Positions 26,094 through 36,268 are shown, counted from the first letter of the stretch. The stretch is 64,000 nucleotides of DNA from Vibrio bivalvicida (GCF_001399455.2 NZ_LLEI02000053.1:230241-294240); one strand, 5' to 3'. Program-made: numbers and translations. The notes: generated from the sequence alone by a model not told the origin.

Positions 26094-28172
26094 ATGGTGA
26101 ATGACGTAGAATTTAAATTTGAAGTGCCTGGATGTGGGCATGAATTTCGGGTCGAAAGTTTTCAGGTAACTGAAGAACTATCCAAACCTTTTCACATCAG
26201 TCTCTCATTACTTTCACTTGATCCAGATATCTCATTCGATACGCTAATTCGCAAAGCAGGTTCGTTAACCCTTTATGGTCAAGGGGTTGGGGCTGCTCGT
26301 GTTTTTAATGGTGTCGTCAATGAAGTGCGCTACCTAGGTTCTGGCCGTCGGTTCTCGCGCTACCAGTTAGTGTTAGTACCACAAGCTTGGTTCTTATCGC
26401 AGCGTCAAGATTGCCGCATTTTCCAGCAGAAATCGGCGTCAGATATTATTGCTGAAGTTCTAGATGATGGCTCAGTTACAGATTATCGCCTTGAACTATC
26501 GGGTATTTATCCTGCGAAAGAATACGTTTTGCAGTATCGTGAGTCTGACCTTCATTTCGTACAACGAATTATGGCAGAACACGGTATGTGGTACTATTTT
26601 GAGCATACTGATACCAATCACACTATGGTTATTGTCGATAGCAACGATGCTATCGCTCCGCTGTTAAGCACCCCGCTGAACTCATCTTACTTAGGCCCAG
26701 TTGTTTATCATGCCGATGGTGGTGGTGTCGCAGATAGAGAACATATTACCGATCTTGAGCTAGTGAATAGGGTACGTACGGGTCAGGTAACATATACCGA
26801 CTACAACTACGAACACCCTAAAATTCCTCAAGAAATGACCAATGCCGGTGATTTGGACCAAGATCTTAAGCAATTTGACTATCCGGGACGTTACTTCGAC
26901 CCAGCCATGGGCCAGGTGAGAACAACAGAGTGGATGTCTGAACATATTGTAGACAACCAGCAGGTGGAAGCGAGCAGTGATGTGATGCGTTTAGCGTCAG
27001 GTTATAGCTTTAACATTGGTGAGCATCCTCGCTCGGAAATAAACCGTGATTACATCATGCTGTCTGTTGTTCATACCGGGCAAGATCCACAAGTCCATGA
27101 AGATGAGACAAGTGGTATGCCGACAACATATTACAACCATTTTGCATGTATTCCACGTGACGTGGTGTTCAAAGCACCAAAACTCTCTGCCCCAATAGTT
27201 GATGGCCCACAAACAGCGGTAGTTGTTGGCCCTGCTGGTGAAGAGATCTACACCGATAAGCTCGGTCGCATAAAAGTACAATTCCACTGGGATCGATACG
27301 GTGACAATGACGAGCATTCAAGTTGCTGGATTCGGGTTAGTCAGTCTATGGCTGCGCCAACCTGGGGCGCGGTATATCTGCCGCGTATTGGACACGAAGT
27401 TGTTGTAACCTTCTTAGAGGGCGATCCAGACCGACCACTAGTCACGGGTGCTGTGTACAATGGTCTTCATTTTCCTCCGTATTCTTTGCCTGAGAACAAA
27501 ACACGTACCACATTCCGTACTCAGACGCATAAAGGGGCTGGGTATAACGAGCTGAGTTTTGAAGACGAAGCGAATCAGGAAGAAGTCTATATCCATGCTC
27601 AAAAGGATATGTCGACAAAGGTACTTAACAACCGTTATCGAGATATAGGCCAAGACGAGTTTCTAAAAGTTGCGCGACACCAGACCAATGATGTGCACGG
27701 TGATCATAAAGAAACGATTGATGGTCATAAAACGACTCAGGTTAACAGCACCTTTACTGAAACCGTTGAGCAAGATGTCAAGGTGACATACAACGCCAAC
27801 GAAACTCAATATGTGAAGAATAACTCTGACTTAGAAATCGGAGACAACCGTACTACCAAAATTGGTAAGAACGACGACCTAGATGTCGGAGAGAACAGCA
27901 ATTTAAACGTTGGTGCTTCTAAAAACTCTGACGTTGGTGCCGATGACAACCAAACGGTGGGTGGTAACTTAACCGTTTCAGTGAAAGGCAATACTTCGTA
28001 TAAAGCCGATGGTGCAACGCAGATAATTAGCGGTGAGAAGATAGTACTAAAAACGGGTGGCTCTTCTTTAGTCATGAATAGTGATGGTTCAATTAAACTA
28101 ACGGGATCTGCAATCACTATTGAAGGTAGTGACAAAGTTGTGGTGAAAGGTGGCAACGTAGCGATCAATTAA
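26094..28172 (+). CDS. vgrG: T6SS spike protein VgrG (TssI), no C-terminal effector extension
   Basis: This 692-residue VgrG has the phage gp27-like N-terminal half and the gp5-like OB fold (KVQFHWDRYGDNDEHSSCWIRVSQ, then WGAVYLPRIGHEVVVTFLEGDPDRP). A C-terminal needle of short DIG/DVG-type repeats (about residues 560-640) ends at GGNVAIN. No enzymatic extension follows, so cargo must be carried by the PAAR-like protein at 51743 or by other partners. The ATG at 26094 with AGGTAA upstream is preferred over a TTG at 26076. Its stop overlaps the next start by 1 nt. Confidence 0.96.
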   Translation: MVNDVEFKFEVPGCGHEFRVESFQVTEELSKPFHISLSLLSLDPDISFDTLIRKAGSLTLYGQGVGAARVFNGVVNEVRYLGSGRRFSRYQLVLVPQAWFLSQRQDCRIFQQKSASDIIAEVLDDGSVTDYRLELSGIYPAKEYVLQYRESDLHFVQRIMAEHGMWYYFEHTDTNHTMVIVDSNDAIAPLLSTPLNSSYLGPVVYHADGGGVADREHITDLELVNRVRTGQVTYTDYNYEHPKIPQEMTNAGDLDQDLKQFDYPGRYFDPAMGQVRTTEWMSEHIVDNQQVEASSDVMRLASGYSFNIGEHPRSEINRDYIMLSVVHTGQDPQVHEDETSGMPTTYYNHFACIPRDVVFKAPKLSAPIVDGPQTAVVVGPAGEEIYTDKLGRIKVQFHWDRYGDNDEHSSCWIRVSQSMAAPTWGAVYLPRIGHEVVVTFLEGDPDRPLVTGAVYNGLHFPPYSLPENKTRTTFRTQTHKGAGYNELSFEDEANQEEVYIHAQKDMSTKVLNNRYRDIGQDEFLKVARHQTNDVHGDHKETIDGHKTTQVNSTFTETVEQDVKVTYNANETQYVKNNSDLEIGDNRTTKIGKNDDLDVGENSNLNVGASKNSDVGADDNQTVGGNLTVSVKGNTSYKADGATQIISGEKIVLKTGGSSLVMNSDGSIKLTGSAITIEGSDKVVVKGGNVAIN

Positions 28173-28657
28173 TGATGGAAAAACACAGTATTCAAGTACA
28201 AACCATCACGGAACAGCAAGCCGAATCAACGGCTTGCTTTTCTCGTTTTGGTACCATAGTGGCAATCAACCAATCAACGAATAGTGTTCGAGTGGAGTTT
28301 GAGGGAAATCCGTTCAATCAACCACTGACTGCGCGATTAGGTCGGGCTTTTCGTAGCAGTGAATTGCAAATGGCGATTGATAATCAACTGAGCTGTCGCA
28401 TTGAATTTTTGAATGATGATCTAAGTTTGCCCTTGGTGACAGACATTTTTTTCTCGATTCTTGATGAATCAGAAGAGTTTACCTTGCGGGCTAAAAAGAT
28501 GGTGATAGAGACAGAGCAAGAGTTAATCGTCAAAAGTGGTGACACGCAAACACGCTACAGTGGACGTGATGGCCGAATTACAACCAAAGCCAAATATGTG
28601 ACTTCTCAAGCGGAAAAAGCCCAGAAAATTCAGGGTGGGACGATAGCGATTAACTGA
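28172..28657 (+). CDS. DUF6484-type VgrG-associated protein
   Basis: This 161-residue protein carries a small beta-barrel-like module (FGTIVAINQSTNSVRVEFEG to LVTDIFF), which I assign to the DUF6484 family found beside vgrG and DUF2169 genes. Its C-terminal part (TRYSGRDGRITTKAKYVTSQAEK, ending GGTIAIN) resembles the end of VgrG needles, so it may extend or cap the spike assembly. The ATG at 28172 overlaps the vgrG stop, showing tight coupling; a second ATG follows immediately. Its function as a loading accessory is inference. Confidence 0.75.
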   Translation: MMEKHSIQVQTITEQQAESTACFSRFGTIVAINQSTNSVRVEFEGNPFNQPLTARLGRAFRSSELQMAIDNQLSCRIEFLNDDLSLPLVTDIFFSILDESEEFTLRAKKMVIETEQELIVKSGDTQTRYSGRDGRITTKAKYVTSQAEKAQKIQGGTIAIN

Positions 28658-28695
28658 TAGCCATGGTGTTATTGGCGCTAAATACGGAAAGGTAG

Positions 28696-30015
28696 ATGCG
28701 ACAAAGAATCGGTGCTGAGCACCTTAACGCTCCCATTACGAGCCAACAAATTGATACTGCGCTAGAAAATTCAGAGCGAACCATCGATGCGCTTTCAGCC
28801 TTGTCTGATGGGTGGCTAAGCTTTTGCAATGAAAAGCTGTTGTTGGCCTCAGAGAGCCTAGGATTTCTTCTTAGGCAGCGAGTACAGATACATAAACAGG
28901 GCTACCCAAGCCGAGACAATACCTACTTGAACCTAATTGAGCGACAAATTGACGAGCTCAAGCAAGTTTACTTGTCTTTTTATCGATTGGCTCCTGGCTT
29001 AATACATCAACAAAAGGATGTCGAGCCTGGCATCTATGCATGGTTGATGTTTCAACACGAGTTTGGTGATGAGCTAGATAACCTGCTTAGTGGCGTACGC
29101 TATCTTGATGAGCTTGATACAACGACAGCGACACTAATCGTTACTCACTCGTCACTTTCTTCACTAGATAACGTATTGGCGGAGCTCATAGAAGGACAGG
29201 CAAAATCAGCCTCTCTCTATTTTGAGTGCTTGCGTTTACGTCAGGCTTTGAGCGTTGGATTGATTAAGCATTGGTACAAAGCAGGGAGAATCAACGCAGA
29301 ACTAGCTTGCCCTACACTCGCACTAAATGATGTCGAAGAAGGGGTTAGTTGGCTTAGCGAAAATGCGCAAGGTGACCAGTATCTATTTGAACGGTTAATT
29401 ACCAAAGGTGATAGAAGCACCTGGTTTCGTAGGTACTTTGGCACTGAAGCTAAGCATATATCCTCATCAAAAACCAAAACGTTCGCGAAACTTCTCGAGA
29501 TCAAAGAGTTTATGGAGTTTGATATTGAGTCATCACTGGCACCTATCGACTTTGCATTAAGTGGAGACTGCAAATTAGTGCCAATAGTGATGGAGAACCT
29601 ACAACACCTTGATGACTATCAGTATGAAATTTGGCTTCAGGCTCTATATGTCGTTTATGGCTCTCAACTTCCGGTTAAGCCGCAAAACTTTGGCATTGAT
29701 TATGATCGACAGCAAGCGCAAGATTTGTTGAGTGATTGGGTTGCTCAAGACAAGCATATACAAAACTTACCAAGTAGGCTCGGTTACGCGTTGAATTTCG
29801 ACACGACACTGACGGCAATGCAAGACCCTAATATTGGCTTCACATTCCGCCAGTGGATGTGGCGACAGCTATGCATTCAATCAAGAGCTTACATTCCTTG
29901 GAACATGGTGATGCCTGTTCATCAACAAGATTGGAATTTCCGTAATTTTAAAGTAACGCCTTCGGTGAGTGAGCGATTCAACTTAAGGAGCACCAATGCA
30001 GTTATGGGACATTGA
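28696..30015 (+). CDS. Uncharacterised T6SS accessory protein (vgrG-DUF2169 interval)
   Basis: This 439-residue, mostly alpha-helical soluble protein has no signal peptide or membrane segment. I do not recognise a catalytic motif. Its place between the vgrG/DUF6484 pair and a DUF2169 gene is where many T6SS loci hold a helical HEAT-like protein of the TIGR02270 group, but I could not confirm membership. GGAAAGG lies just upstream of ATG 28696. The end overlaps the next gene by 20 bp. It probably belongs to the effector-loading set. Confidence 0.8.
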   Translation: MRQRIGAEHLNAPITSQQIDTALENSERTIDALSALSDGWLSFCNEKLLLASESLGFLLRQRVQIHKQGYPSRDNTYLNLIERQIDELKQVYLSFYRLAPGLIHQQKDVEPGIYAWLMFQHEFGDELDNLLSGVRYLDELDTTTATLIVTHSSLSSLDNVLAELIEGQAKSASLYFECLRLRQALSVGLIKHWYKAGRINAELACPTLALNDVEEGVSWLSENAQGDQYLFERLITKGDRSTWFRRYFGTEAKHISSSKTKTFAKLLEIKEFMEFDIESSLAPIDFALSGDCKLVPIVMENLQHLDDYQYEIWLQALYVVYGSQLPVKPQNFGIDYDRQQAQDLLSDWVAQDKHIQNLPSRLGYALNFDTTLTAMQDPNIGFTFRQWMWRQLCIQSRAYIPWNMVMPVHQQDWNFRNFKVTPSVSERFNLRSTNAVMGH

Positions 30016-30976
30016 ACCGCATTCCGAAGTCACTTTGAAAGGTCGATTTCAACGTGATGAGCAAGGGAATGAAGTTTGGGTTGTGGTAGGCAAACGAACC
30101 TGGCAATTGGATGGAAGTGGTTGGTGCGAATTGGAACAAAGCGAAGTCTTTGATGATCCGCAGTATTTGGGCGACCCCGGGTTTTCCGCCATGAAGGTTG
30201 ACCACGAGTTTGCCTACACCAAAAAGAACACAGATGTATTGGTTTTTGGCAAGGCGAGAAGCTACGCTAAAAAACCAGTGATTTATCAGGAATGTCGAGT
30301 GCTGATTGATGGCCATATCGATAAAACCTTATCTATTCACGGAGATCGTATTTGGGTTGAACATGGTGGTAGCGTTACCTTAAGTAAACCTATCCCTTTT
30401 GTTGAAAAAGACATCGATTATTCTTGTGCAATTGGTGGCGACATTCGCAACCGGTTGGGTGGAGGCATTGCGGGATCAACTGAAGAGTTACTTAAACAGA
30501 AAGTACCCTCGGTGTTCTACCCTAAGGAAGAATGGAGTGCGACTAGCTCGAAGATCCGTGTAGCTGGTTTTGGTCCGTTACCGCCTTTTTTTGAGGCTCG
30601 CCAAAAGCTGGCAGGCACGTTCGATGAGAACTGGGTCGAAAATCGTAAGCCGTTGTTACCTATAGACTTCAGCCAACAGTTTTATCAGAGTGCTCCGCAA
30701 GATCAGCAGTGCAAAGGTCACCTTGCTGGTGGTGAACGCTTAATGATGAGCGGATTTTGTCATGATGACACGATCTCATTTCGCATTCCTAAAGACAGGT
30801 ACGTTGCAGTCGCGAAGTTTCAAGACGAGACCTATCAAGCGCCAATGTCGATTTATAGCCTATTTATAAATACGGAAGATAAAACAATATCAATGAGTTA
30901 CAACGCGTCTTTTTTATGTCAGGACAAAGAACACTTGCTGGTATCCACCTCAATAGTTAAACAACAGGAAGGCTAG
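29996..30976 (+). CDS. DUF2169 family T6SS effector adaptor
   Basis: This 326-residue protein has the features I associate with DUF2169: a beta-rich N-terminus (EVWVVVGKRTWQLDG), the segment KKNTDVLVFGKARSY, and GFGPLPPFFEARQKLAGTFD followed by LPIDFSQQFYQSAPQDQQ in the second half. DUF2169 proteins act as adaptors or chaperones that load PAAR-type effectors onto VgrG, as studied in Agrobacterium. The likely client here is the DUF4150 effector at 51743. AGGAG at 29986-29990 precedes the ATG. It overlaps the preceding gene and is followed after 4 bp by the ketosynthase-like gene. Confidence 0.85.
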   Translation: MQLWDIEPHSEVTLKGRFQRDEQGNEVWVVVGKRTWQLDGSGWCELEQSEVFDDPQYLGDPGFSAMKVDHEFAYTKKNTDVLVFGKARSYAKKPVIYQECRVLIDGHIDKTLSIHGDRIWVEHGGSVTLSKPIPFVEKDIDYSCAIGGDIRNRLGGGIAGSTEELLKQKVPSVFYPKEEWSATSSKIRVAGFGPLPPFFEARQKLAGTFDENWVENRKPLLPIDFSQQFYQSAPQDQQCKGHLAGGERLMMSGFCHDDTISFRIPKDRYVAVAKFQDETYQAPMSIYSLFINTEDKTISMSYNASFLCQDKEHLLVSTSIVKQQEG

Positions 30977-30980
30977 GGAT

Positions 30981-31925
30981 ATGAATGGGTCCACTGCTCG
31001 TTATGTACTTGGGATGGAAGTGATTACCCCGACAGGTATGAATCTGGAAATAGCTCAAACTGTTGCAAAAGCGGATCTCGCTAGGTTTGAGCAACTGGAG
31101 GGAGACGATGGTATTGAACGCTTTACGTATGCGAAAATTGATTATACCGAAGCACAAACACTACTCGACAAAACTTGTCAGCTGTCTGGCTATATACTTA
31201 GCTCGTTACTGGAACAATTACCACAATCGCTAAAGCCTATACCGTTAATTATCGCAGTCCCTAGCGAGGTTTCCCTAGTAAAGGTGCAGGAATGGATAGG
31301 TGAAAGTACCTATTCTGACTTCATTTCTAAAATTGATGTTGTGCATTCAAGTGGAGCAAGCTTTGTACTTAAAGCGATGAAGTCCCTAGATGATAATGAT
31401 GCAATGATGTGTATTTCGGTTGATTCTTTAGTCGAGTCACTGGGTGATCTAATCAAAGATGGCAAGGTGATGAGTACTAGTAACCCATGGGGCATTATCC
31501 CTAGTGAAGGTGGGGCTGGCTTGATTGTTTGTCGAAGAAACATTATTGAGACACTCAAGCTAAAACCTAAAGCAAAACTAGGTTACTTAGATATTGAATT
31601 AGGCGCTACTGATCGTAGAGGCATGTACCGCCTTGTCCAGCGCGCGAGTCAGCAAATTGATTCATTTGGCGAAGTGTACTCGGATATGTCTAACCTGCGA
31701 GCGCATACTGAAGATTATGGGTTTGCTTTGGGGGCGAAAGCAGAGCGCTTTATTCAACCTCAGCAACCTCACTTGATCAATGAATTGTGGGGAACGATGG
31801 GTAGTTGCTCCTCGCCAGCATTAATTGCTTACGCAGTAAAGAACCACCATTTTAATCAACCTACCACGCTTATGATGTTTGGCCCAGATGGCGACAAAGC
31901 AATACTTCAATTGCTAGCCTGTTGA
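30981..31925 (+). CDS. Ketosynthase/thiolase-fold protein without catalytic cysteine, T6SS-associated
   Basis: This 314-residue protein has a thiolase-like fold signature. IPSEGGAGLIVCRR resembles the ketosynthase GEGAGALVLE segment, and a Gly/Ser-rich GSCSSPALIAY segment lies near the C-terminus. At the nucleophile elbow the sequence reads VVHSSGASFVL, with no cysteine where ketosynthases have TACSS. It is shorter than a normal KAS enzyme (about 410 residues). It is probably not a fatty-acid enzyme. Such proteins accompany DUF2169 and DUF4150 genes in T6SS loci, so an adaptor or structural role is inferred. It is the last gene before a 233-bp gap with no terminator seen. Confidence 0.75.
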   Translation: MNGSTARYVLGMEVITPTGMNLEIAQTVAKADLARFEQLEGDDGIERFTYAKIDYTEAQTLLDKTCQLSGYILSSLLEQLPQSLKPIPLIIAVPSEVSLVKVQEWIGESTYSDFISKIDVVHSSGASFVLKAMKSLDDNDAMMCISVDSLVESLGDLIKDGKVMSTSNPWGIIPSEGGAGLIVCRRNIIETLKLKPKAKLGYLDIELGATDRRGMYRLVQRASQQIDSFGEVYSDMSNLRAHTEDYGFALGAKAERFIQPQQPHLINELWGTMGSCSSPALIAYAVKNHHFNQPTTLMMFGPDGDKAILQLLAC

Positions 31926-32158
31926 GTAAATTTGCGCCAAATATACAATTGAAATAATGCCAATTTATCGGGTTGGTATTATTGCTATTAAAACTACGTA
32001 ATCTACATAGTTAAAGCGTAAGTTAAAGACGCAGATTAGCTAGTAATAATAACTAAATTAATAGGCGTACTGTTCGTTTTTAATACCAGCCTTGAAACTG
32101 AGATGTGTCAGCAAATATTATCTGCGCTCAATAATATTTTTCGATTAAAGAGTGCAGA

Positions 32159-34150
32159 GTGTCTGATAAGCAGGGAGCAGCCAAAGGATATATTGATCAG
32201 TTGGTTGTAAAAGCGATTGAGAGAAAAAAACAGAACGAACAAAGATTGGCGAATAAGAATAAGCCAAAGCTTGAATACGTTCTTTTTTCACAATTTGATG
32301 TGCTAGACACACTGCCATCGAAAAATGGTAGGACAACGGTTTACCATCTTGCCAAAAAAGGTCAGCCTGAGAAACAGATCTGTTGCAAGGTCGTCAATGA
32401 AGATGCCTCAGACATAGCAACTAAGATGCTGATTAATGAAGCCAGTAGACTAGAGATATCTCAACATCCTAGTGTGGCTGAATTTATCAAAGTCGGAAAT
32501 GAATTTGAGCGGCCTTATTTGATGTATGAGTGGATTCAGGGCGAATCCTTAGCTGAAAAGATGGAGCGCTATTCTACCAAGGGTTTCCGCCACGACCACA
32601 TTGCTTGGTTGGTTTACCAACTGGCAGGTGCACTCGAGTTCATGCATACCAGAGGAATTTGTCATCTCGATATCAAGCCTTCGAATGTTCTGGTAAGTGA
32701 AGGCGACTATGTAAAGTTGATTGATTTTGGAGCTGCCCGCTACATTGGTGAGTCAGAATCTTACTCTGAAGCAAGTTTGAGCTATGCATCTCCGCTTTAC
32801 CTAGAATCAGGGACGACAGAACCACAAGATGATGTTTATTCGTTAGCTTTACTAACAGGCCACCTATTTTTGGGGGCTATTTTTGGTGATGCTTGGCACA
32901 AGCAACTGAAAGAGCGCAAGCGCGTCCCACTTATCCCAAATCATATCTGGAAACTGCTCAAAGAAGTCATCAACAACCCACGGGGGCATGGCTACACGGC
33001 TATCTCTTTTGCACAGCAAGTTGCCCGTATCGACACTCAAGCGATTGACTCAAAGTCGAATGCACCGATTTTTAGTAGCCTGAGAAATGCTGACCTGTTG
33101 CTGACTCACCGCAAACCTTATGAACGTTTAGGGTACGGGCGTTTCAAAATATTGGAAGCGAGTTTGGTGTTGAGTGTTGCCGTAATTACCGGCAGCTATT
33201 TGTACAACCAGAGTCAACCTGAGTGGAAATCTATCATCAATCCCGCTCAGTCCTCCAATGAAGTCGTTAGTGTAATTAAACCAGCTCAAACTGCTTCGTT
33301 TCTGGCTCAATCACCTTGGGATATCGAGTTTTCACTCAATGATATGGAGAAGAATGTTGTTACGACGGCGCCTTATCGAGAAGCGTATCAAGTTCAGCAG
33401 ATGAAACTCTCCAAGCTGTATAAGAGTAACCAATCTGAATTGCACTCTTATCAACTTCTGGCCGACGATTTACCCAAAGTACTGGTTGATTTGCGCAAAG
33501 ACCTAGTCAATCTCAAGCAGAAATTGGTTAATGATGGCGCTTTGTTCCCTTATGCCGACAAGACGCTGACTGCGGTAATGGCAGGGCTTAATACGGCTTC
33601 AATTAACGCTTTGAAATTATCCGCTTTATCAGGCAGTAAAGAGCAGCAACTGACTAATCTGATTCTGAATGGAGAAGCAAAGCTTGCGGATGAAGAGCTT
33701 AAAGCGGCTTGGTTGCTCAACCAATCAGAAGCGTATTTCTATAGTCAGGTATTACCTGCAAATGTACTTGCGAAGCTCAATAGCTCAATTGAGCAGTATG
33801 CAAAAGAGCACTACTACACGAAAGCTATTACTCAGGCTGAAGCGGCGATAGCGTTTTTTGGTCGAACGCCTGAGCTAAACCAAAAAGTTAAAGACCTGAT
33901 TGTGGCTAGAAGTGAATTTATTTTGTTTAGTACGGTCACGGAACAATCTATTTTTGACCAGCAACGACTGCATGACTCGTTAGTAGACTTAGAAACGAAC
34001 GCACCAAAGACATTCAGTGAAATCATTGAAGTCTTGAACAATATGGCGAAGGAATCAATTGATAAAGGACATCAGATTTCCCAACCTGCCAGAGGAGCGT
34101 TAGCAGTCGATAACGCGTTGAAAGACTATTTCTCTGAGGTTAGAAGTTAA
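32159..34150 (+). CDS. ppkA: T6SS serine/threonine kinase PpkA
   Basis: This 663-residue Hanks-type kinase has Lys77 (ICCKVV), Glu94, the catalytic loop HLDIKPSN (169-176) with HLD in place of HRD, and DFG at 189-191. A single transmembrane helix follows (about 331-352), then a C-terminal region of about 300 residues predicted to face the periplasm. In other T6SSs PpkA phosphorylates the FHA protein to trigger assembly; an FHA protein is encoded at 47481. Translation is taken from GTG 32159, with AAAGAG just before it, because the next ATGs would remove kinase motifs. No PppA phosphatase gene is visible in the window. It is followed after 2 bp by tssA. Confidence 0.92.
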   Translation: MSDKQGAAKGYIDQLVVKAIERKKQNEQRLANKNKPKLEYVLFSQFDVLDTLPSKNGRTTVYHLAKKGQPEKQICCKVVNEDASDIATKMLINEASRLEISQHPSVAEFIKVGNEFERPYLMYEWIQGESLAEKMERYSTKGFRHDHIAWLVYQLAGALEFMHTRGICHLDIKPSNVLVSEGDYVKLIDFGAARYIGESESYSEASLSYASPLYLESGTTEPQDDVYSLALLTGHLFLGAIFGDAWHKQLKERKRVPLIPNHIWKLLKEVINNPRGHGYTAISFAQQVARIDTQAIDSKSNAPIFSSLRNADLLLTHRKPYERLGYGRFKILEASLVLSVAVITGSYLYNQSQPEWKSIINPAQSSNEVVSVIKPAQTASFLAQSPWDIEFSLNDMEKNVVTTAPYREAYQVQQMKLSKLYKSNQSELHSYQLLADDLPKVLVDLRKDLVNLKQKLVNDGALFPYADKTLTAVMAGLNTASINALKLSALSGSKEQQLTNLILNGEAKLADEELKAAWLLNQSEAYFYSQVLPANVLAKLNSSIEQYAKEHYYTKAITQAEAAIAFFGRTPELNQKVKDLIVARSEFILFSTVTEQSIFDQQRLHDSLVDLETNAPKTFSEIIEVLNNMAKESIDKGHQISQPARGALAVDNALKDYFSEVRS

Positions 34151-34152
34151 TT

Positions 34153-35727
34153 ATGTCGACGATTGATTCAGAAAAGTTGCTCGCTCCGATTTCAGACTCT
34201 TCTCCAGCAGGAGAAGATGCCCGTTACGAGTTTTGCTATGAAATGATGGAAGCTGAAGTCAAAAAGTTCGGCTCTCTATTTGGCGAAACAGTCGACTGGA
34301 AGATAGTCAAAACTCATGCAACCGAGGTCCTTGAAAGACATAGCAAAGACCTTAAGGCACTATGCTATCTTGTTCGAGCATTAAGTGAAGAGAGCGGATT
34401 GCAAGGACTCAAGCAAGGCTTAATGCTGCTTAATGAGTCGTTAAATAGATTTGGTTCAGATCTGTACCCAACTCGGAAACGAGGAAGAGATGGTGCGGTT
34501 GAGTGGCTTAACCATCAGTTTAAGTTGCAATGCAGCAAATTAGCTGAGGAGCCTCAACCGTGGGATCTGGTTTCGGCTTGTGTTACGGCAATTGAAGAAG
34601 TGCAAAGGCAGTTCGATGACGTGTTTCATGATTCAGAAGCGGATTTTTTCGAAATCCGTACTCAGCTGAATGTGTTATCTCAGCAAGCCGTAGATGACTC
34701 TCAAGGTTCATCCGCTCAGCTTGAACAAGCTCCACAGGCGGCGCCGGTCAATCCCACGGCGCATGAATCTGTACCCTCGGTAGAAAATGCGAAATCGGCA
34801 CCCGCGCCGACCAGTAAGCAGTCAGACTCGGCTACAGTCGCCACAAACAAACCTGCGATTAAACAAGTCGACGTTGATACCGATTTTACATCACCATCGG
34901 CTTCTAAGCGTACTTTGAAAAAAGTGGCGGAAGTAATGATTGGCTCAGATGCCAGTGATCCACTCGCTTATCGCATCTACCGTCATTTGACCTGGGATGA
35001 TATTGATGGCTTGCCGGATCATCAAAACTTCGAGACTCCTTTAAGTCTTGCAGTTTCAACAGATCAACAAGCGGAATATCGTGATAAAGCTCTTCAAGAG
35101 AGTGATATTGATACGATCAAGCGTCTAGAGAGAACCCTCACAGATGCGCCATTCTGGTTGACTGGCCATTACATGGTCTACTCGATGTTGACTAATCTTG
35201 GTTTCGATGAGGCCTCTGCTGCGGTAAAGCAAGAGGTGAAACGTTTCGTTGAGTCACTCGAAGGCATCGAACATCTAAAATTCAAAAATTCTATACCATT
35301 TGCAGATGAAGCGACAATAAGTTGGTTGTCTACTCAAGTTGCTGATTCATCGTGCTCTCAACCGATAGTTCAGACGGTTGTTATCACCGAAGAAGACTCA
35401 TCGCTGATGGAGGATATCACCCTAGATAATCTAGGGGAACGTGCTGCAGAACTGGCCCGCAAACTTGAGTTAGATAGCTCAGGAAGAGGCCAGTTTATGC
35501 TGTATTTACAACTGATAGCAGCTTACCAGTCTGTCGGGTTATACCCCTTGTGTTTACCATACCTTGAGAAAGGGTGGGAGGTGCAAAAGGAATTTGATCT
35601 TGCTAGCTGGGAACCCCACTTATCGTCGCAATTGGAAGACCTATTTCGCAAAACACTTAAACAGTTATACCGAACCAAAGACCTTCTACCTGCGAAATAC
35701 GAAGAGTGGCAAGCAATTTATGACTAA
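34153..35727 (+). CDS. tssA: TssA (VasJ-type) T6SS assembly protein
   Basis: This 524-residue protein has the ImpA N-terminal domain (about residues 5-130, with ISDSSPAGEDARYEF and LKQGLMLLNESLNRFG). A Pro/Ala/Gln-rich linker (about 180-240) is followed by a VasJ-type C-terminal domain (about 250-520). TssA positions the baseplate and primes tube and sheath growth. It is soluble, with no membrane helix, unlike the VasL-like paralogue at 44912. It starts 2 bp after ppkA and is followed after 26 bp by tssB with its own AAGGA site. Confidence 0.93.
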   Translation: MSTIDSEKLLAPISDSSPAGEDARYEFCYEMMEAEVKKFGSLFGETVDWKIVKTHATEVLERHSKDLKALCYLVRALSEESGLQGLKQGLMLLNESLNRFGSDLYPTRKRGRDGAVEWLNHQFKLQCSKLAEEPQPWDLVSACVTAIEEVQRQFDDVFHDSEADFFEIRTQLNVLSQQAVDDSQGSSAQLEQAPQAAPVNPTAHESVPSVENAKSAPAPTSKQSDSATVATNKPAIKQVDVDTDFTSPSASKRTLKKVAEVMIGSDASDPLAYRIYRHLTWDDIDGLPDHQNFETPLSLAVSTDQQAEYRDKALQESDIDTIKRLERTLTDAPFWLTGHYMVYSMLTNLGFDEASAAVKQEVKRFVESLEGIEHLKFKNSIPFADEATISWLSTQVADSSCSQPIVQTVVITEEDSSLMEDITLDNLGERAAELARKLELDSSGRGQFMLYLQLIAAYQSVGLYPLCLPYLEKGWEVQKEFDLASWEPHLSSQLEDLFRKTLKQLYRTKDLLPAKYEEWQAIYD

Positions 35728-35753
35728 TTACAAAGTTAGATAAGGAACTAAAT

Positions 35754-36260
35754 ATGTCACGTGATGGCTCGGTGGCTCCTAAAGAGCGAATTAATATCCG
35801 TTATGTTCCAGCAACAGGTGATGCGCAAGAAGACGTAGAACTGCCGCTGAGCATGATGGTTGTAGGGGATTTTACTGCGCGTGCAGATGAAACACCAATC
35901 GAAGAGCGTACTCCGATTAATATCGACAAGGACAACTTTAATGAAGTGCTTGAAGGGTATGCTCCAAATGTTAAAGCAAACGTTCCAAACCAGCTTTCAG
36001 ATGAAGAAGGCGCTCAGATTGGCGTAGATTTAACATTCACAAACATGAAAGATTTCTCGCCAGAAGCGATTGCTAAAAGCGTTCCTGAACTTAACAGCTT
36101 GCTTGAACTACGTGAAGCCTTGGTTGCATTAAAAGGCCCTCTAGGTAACGTTCCTGCGTTCCGTAAGAAAATTGCGGCAGTGCTTCAAGACGAAGAAGCG
36201 AGAAAGAAACTATTGGATGAATTGAGCATTGGCCAAGACCAAGGCGCTAAAGAAGAATAA
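35754..36260 (+). CDS. tssB: T6SS contractile sheath small subunit TssB (VipA)
   Basis: This 168-residue protein begins MSRDGSVAPKERINIRYVP, the normal TssB start, and contains the LPLSMMVVGDFT and LTFTNMKDFSPEAIAKSVPEL segments. It interlocks with TssC to form the sheath that contracts around the Hcp tube. The length is typical. It sits 8 bp upstream of tssC. AAGGAAC precedes the ATG. Confidence 0.97.
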   Translation: MSRDGSVAPKERINIRYVPATGDAQEDVELPLSMMVVGDFTARADETPIEERTPINIDKDNFNEVLEGYAPNVKANVPNQLSDEEGAQIGVDLTFTNMKDFSPEAIAKSVPELNSLLELREALVALKGPLGNVPAFRKKIAAVLQDEEARKKLLDELSIGQDQGAKEE

Positions 36261-36268
36261 GGGATACC

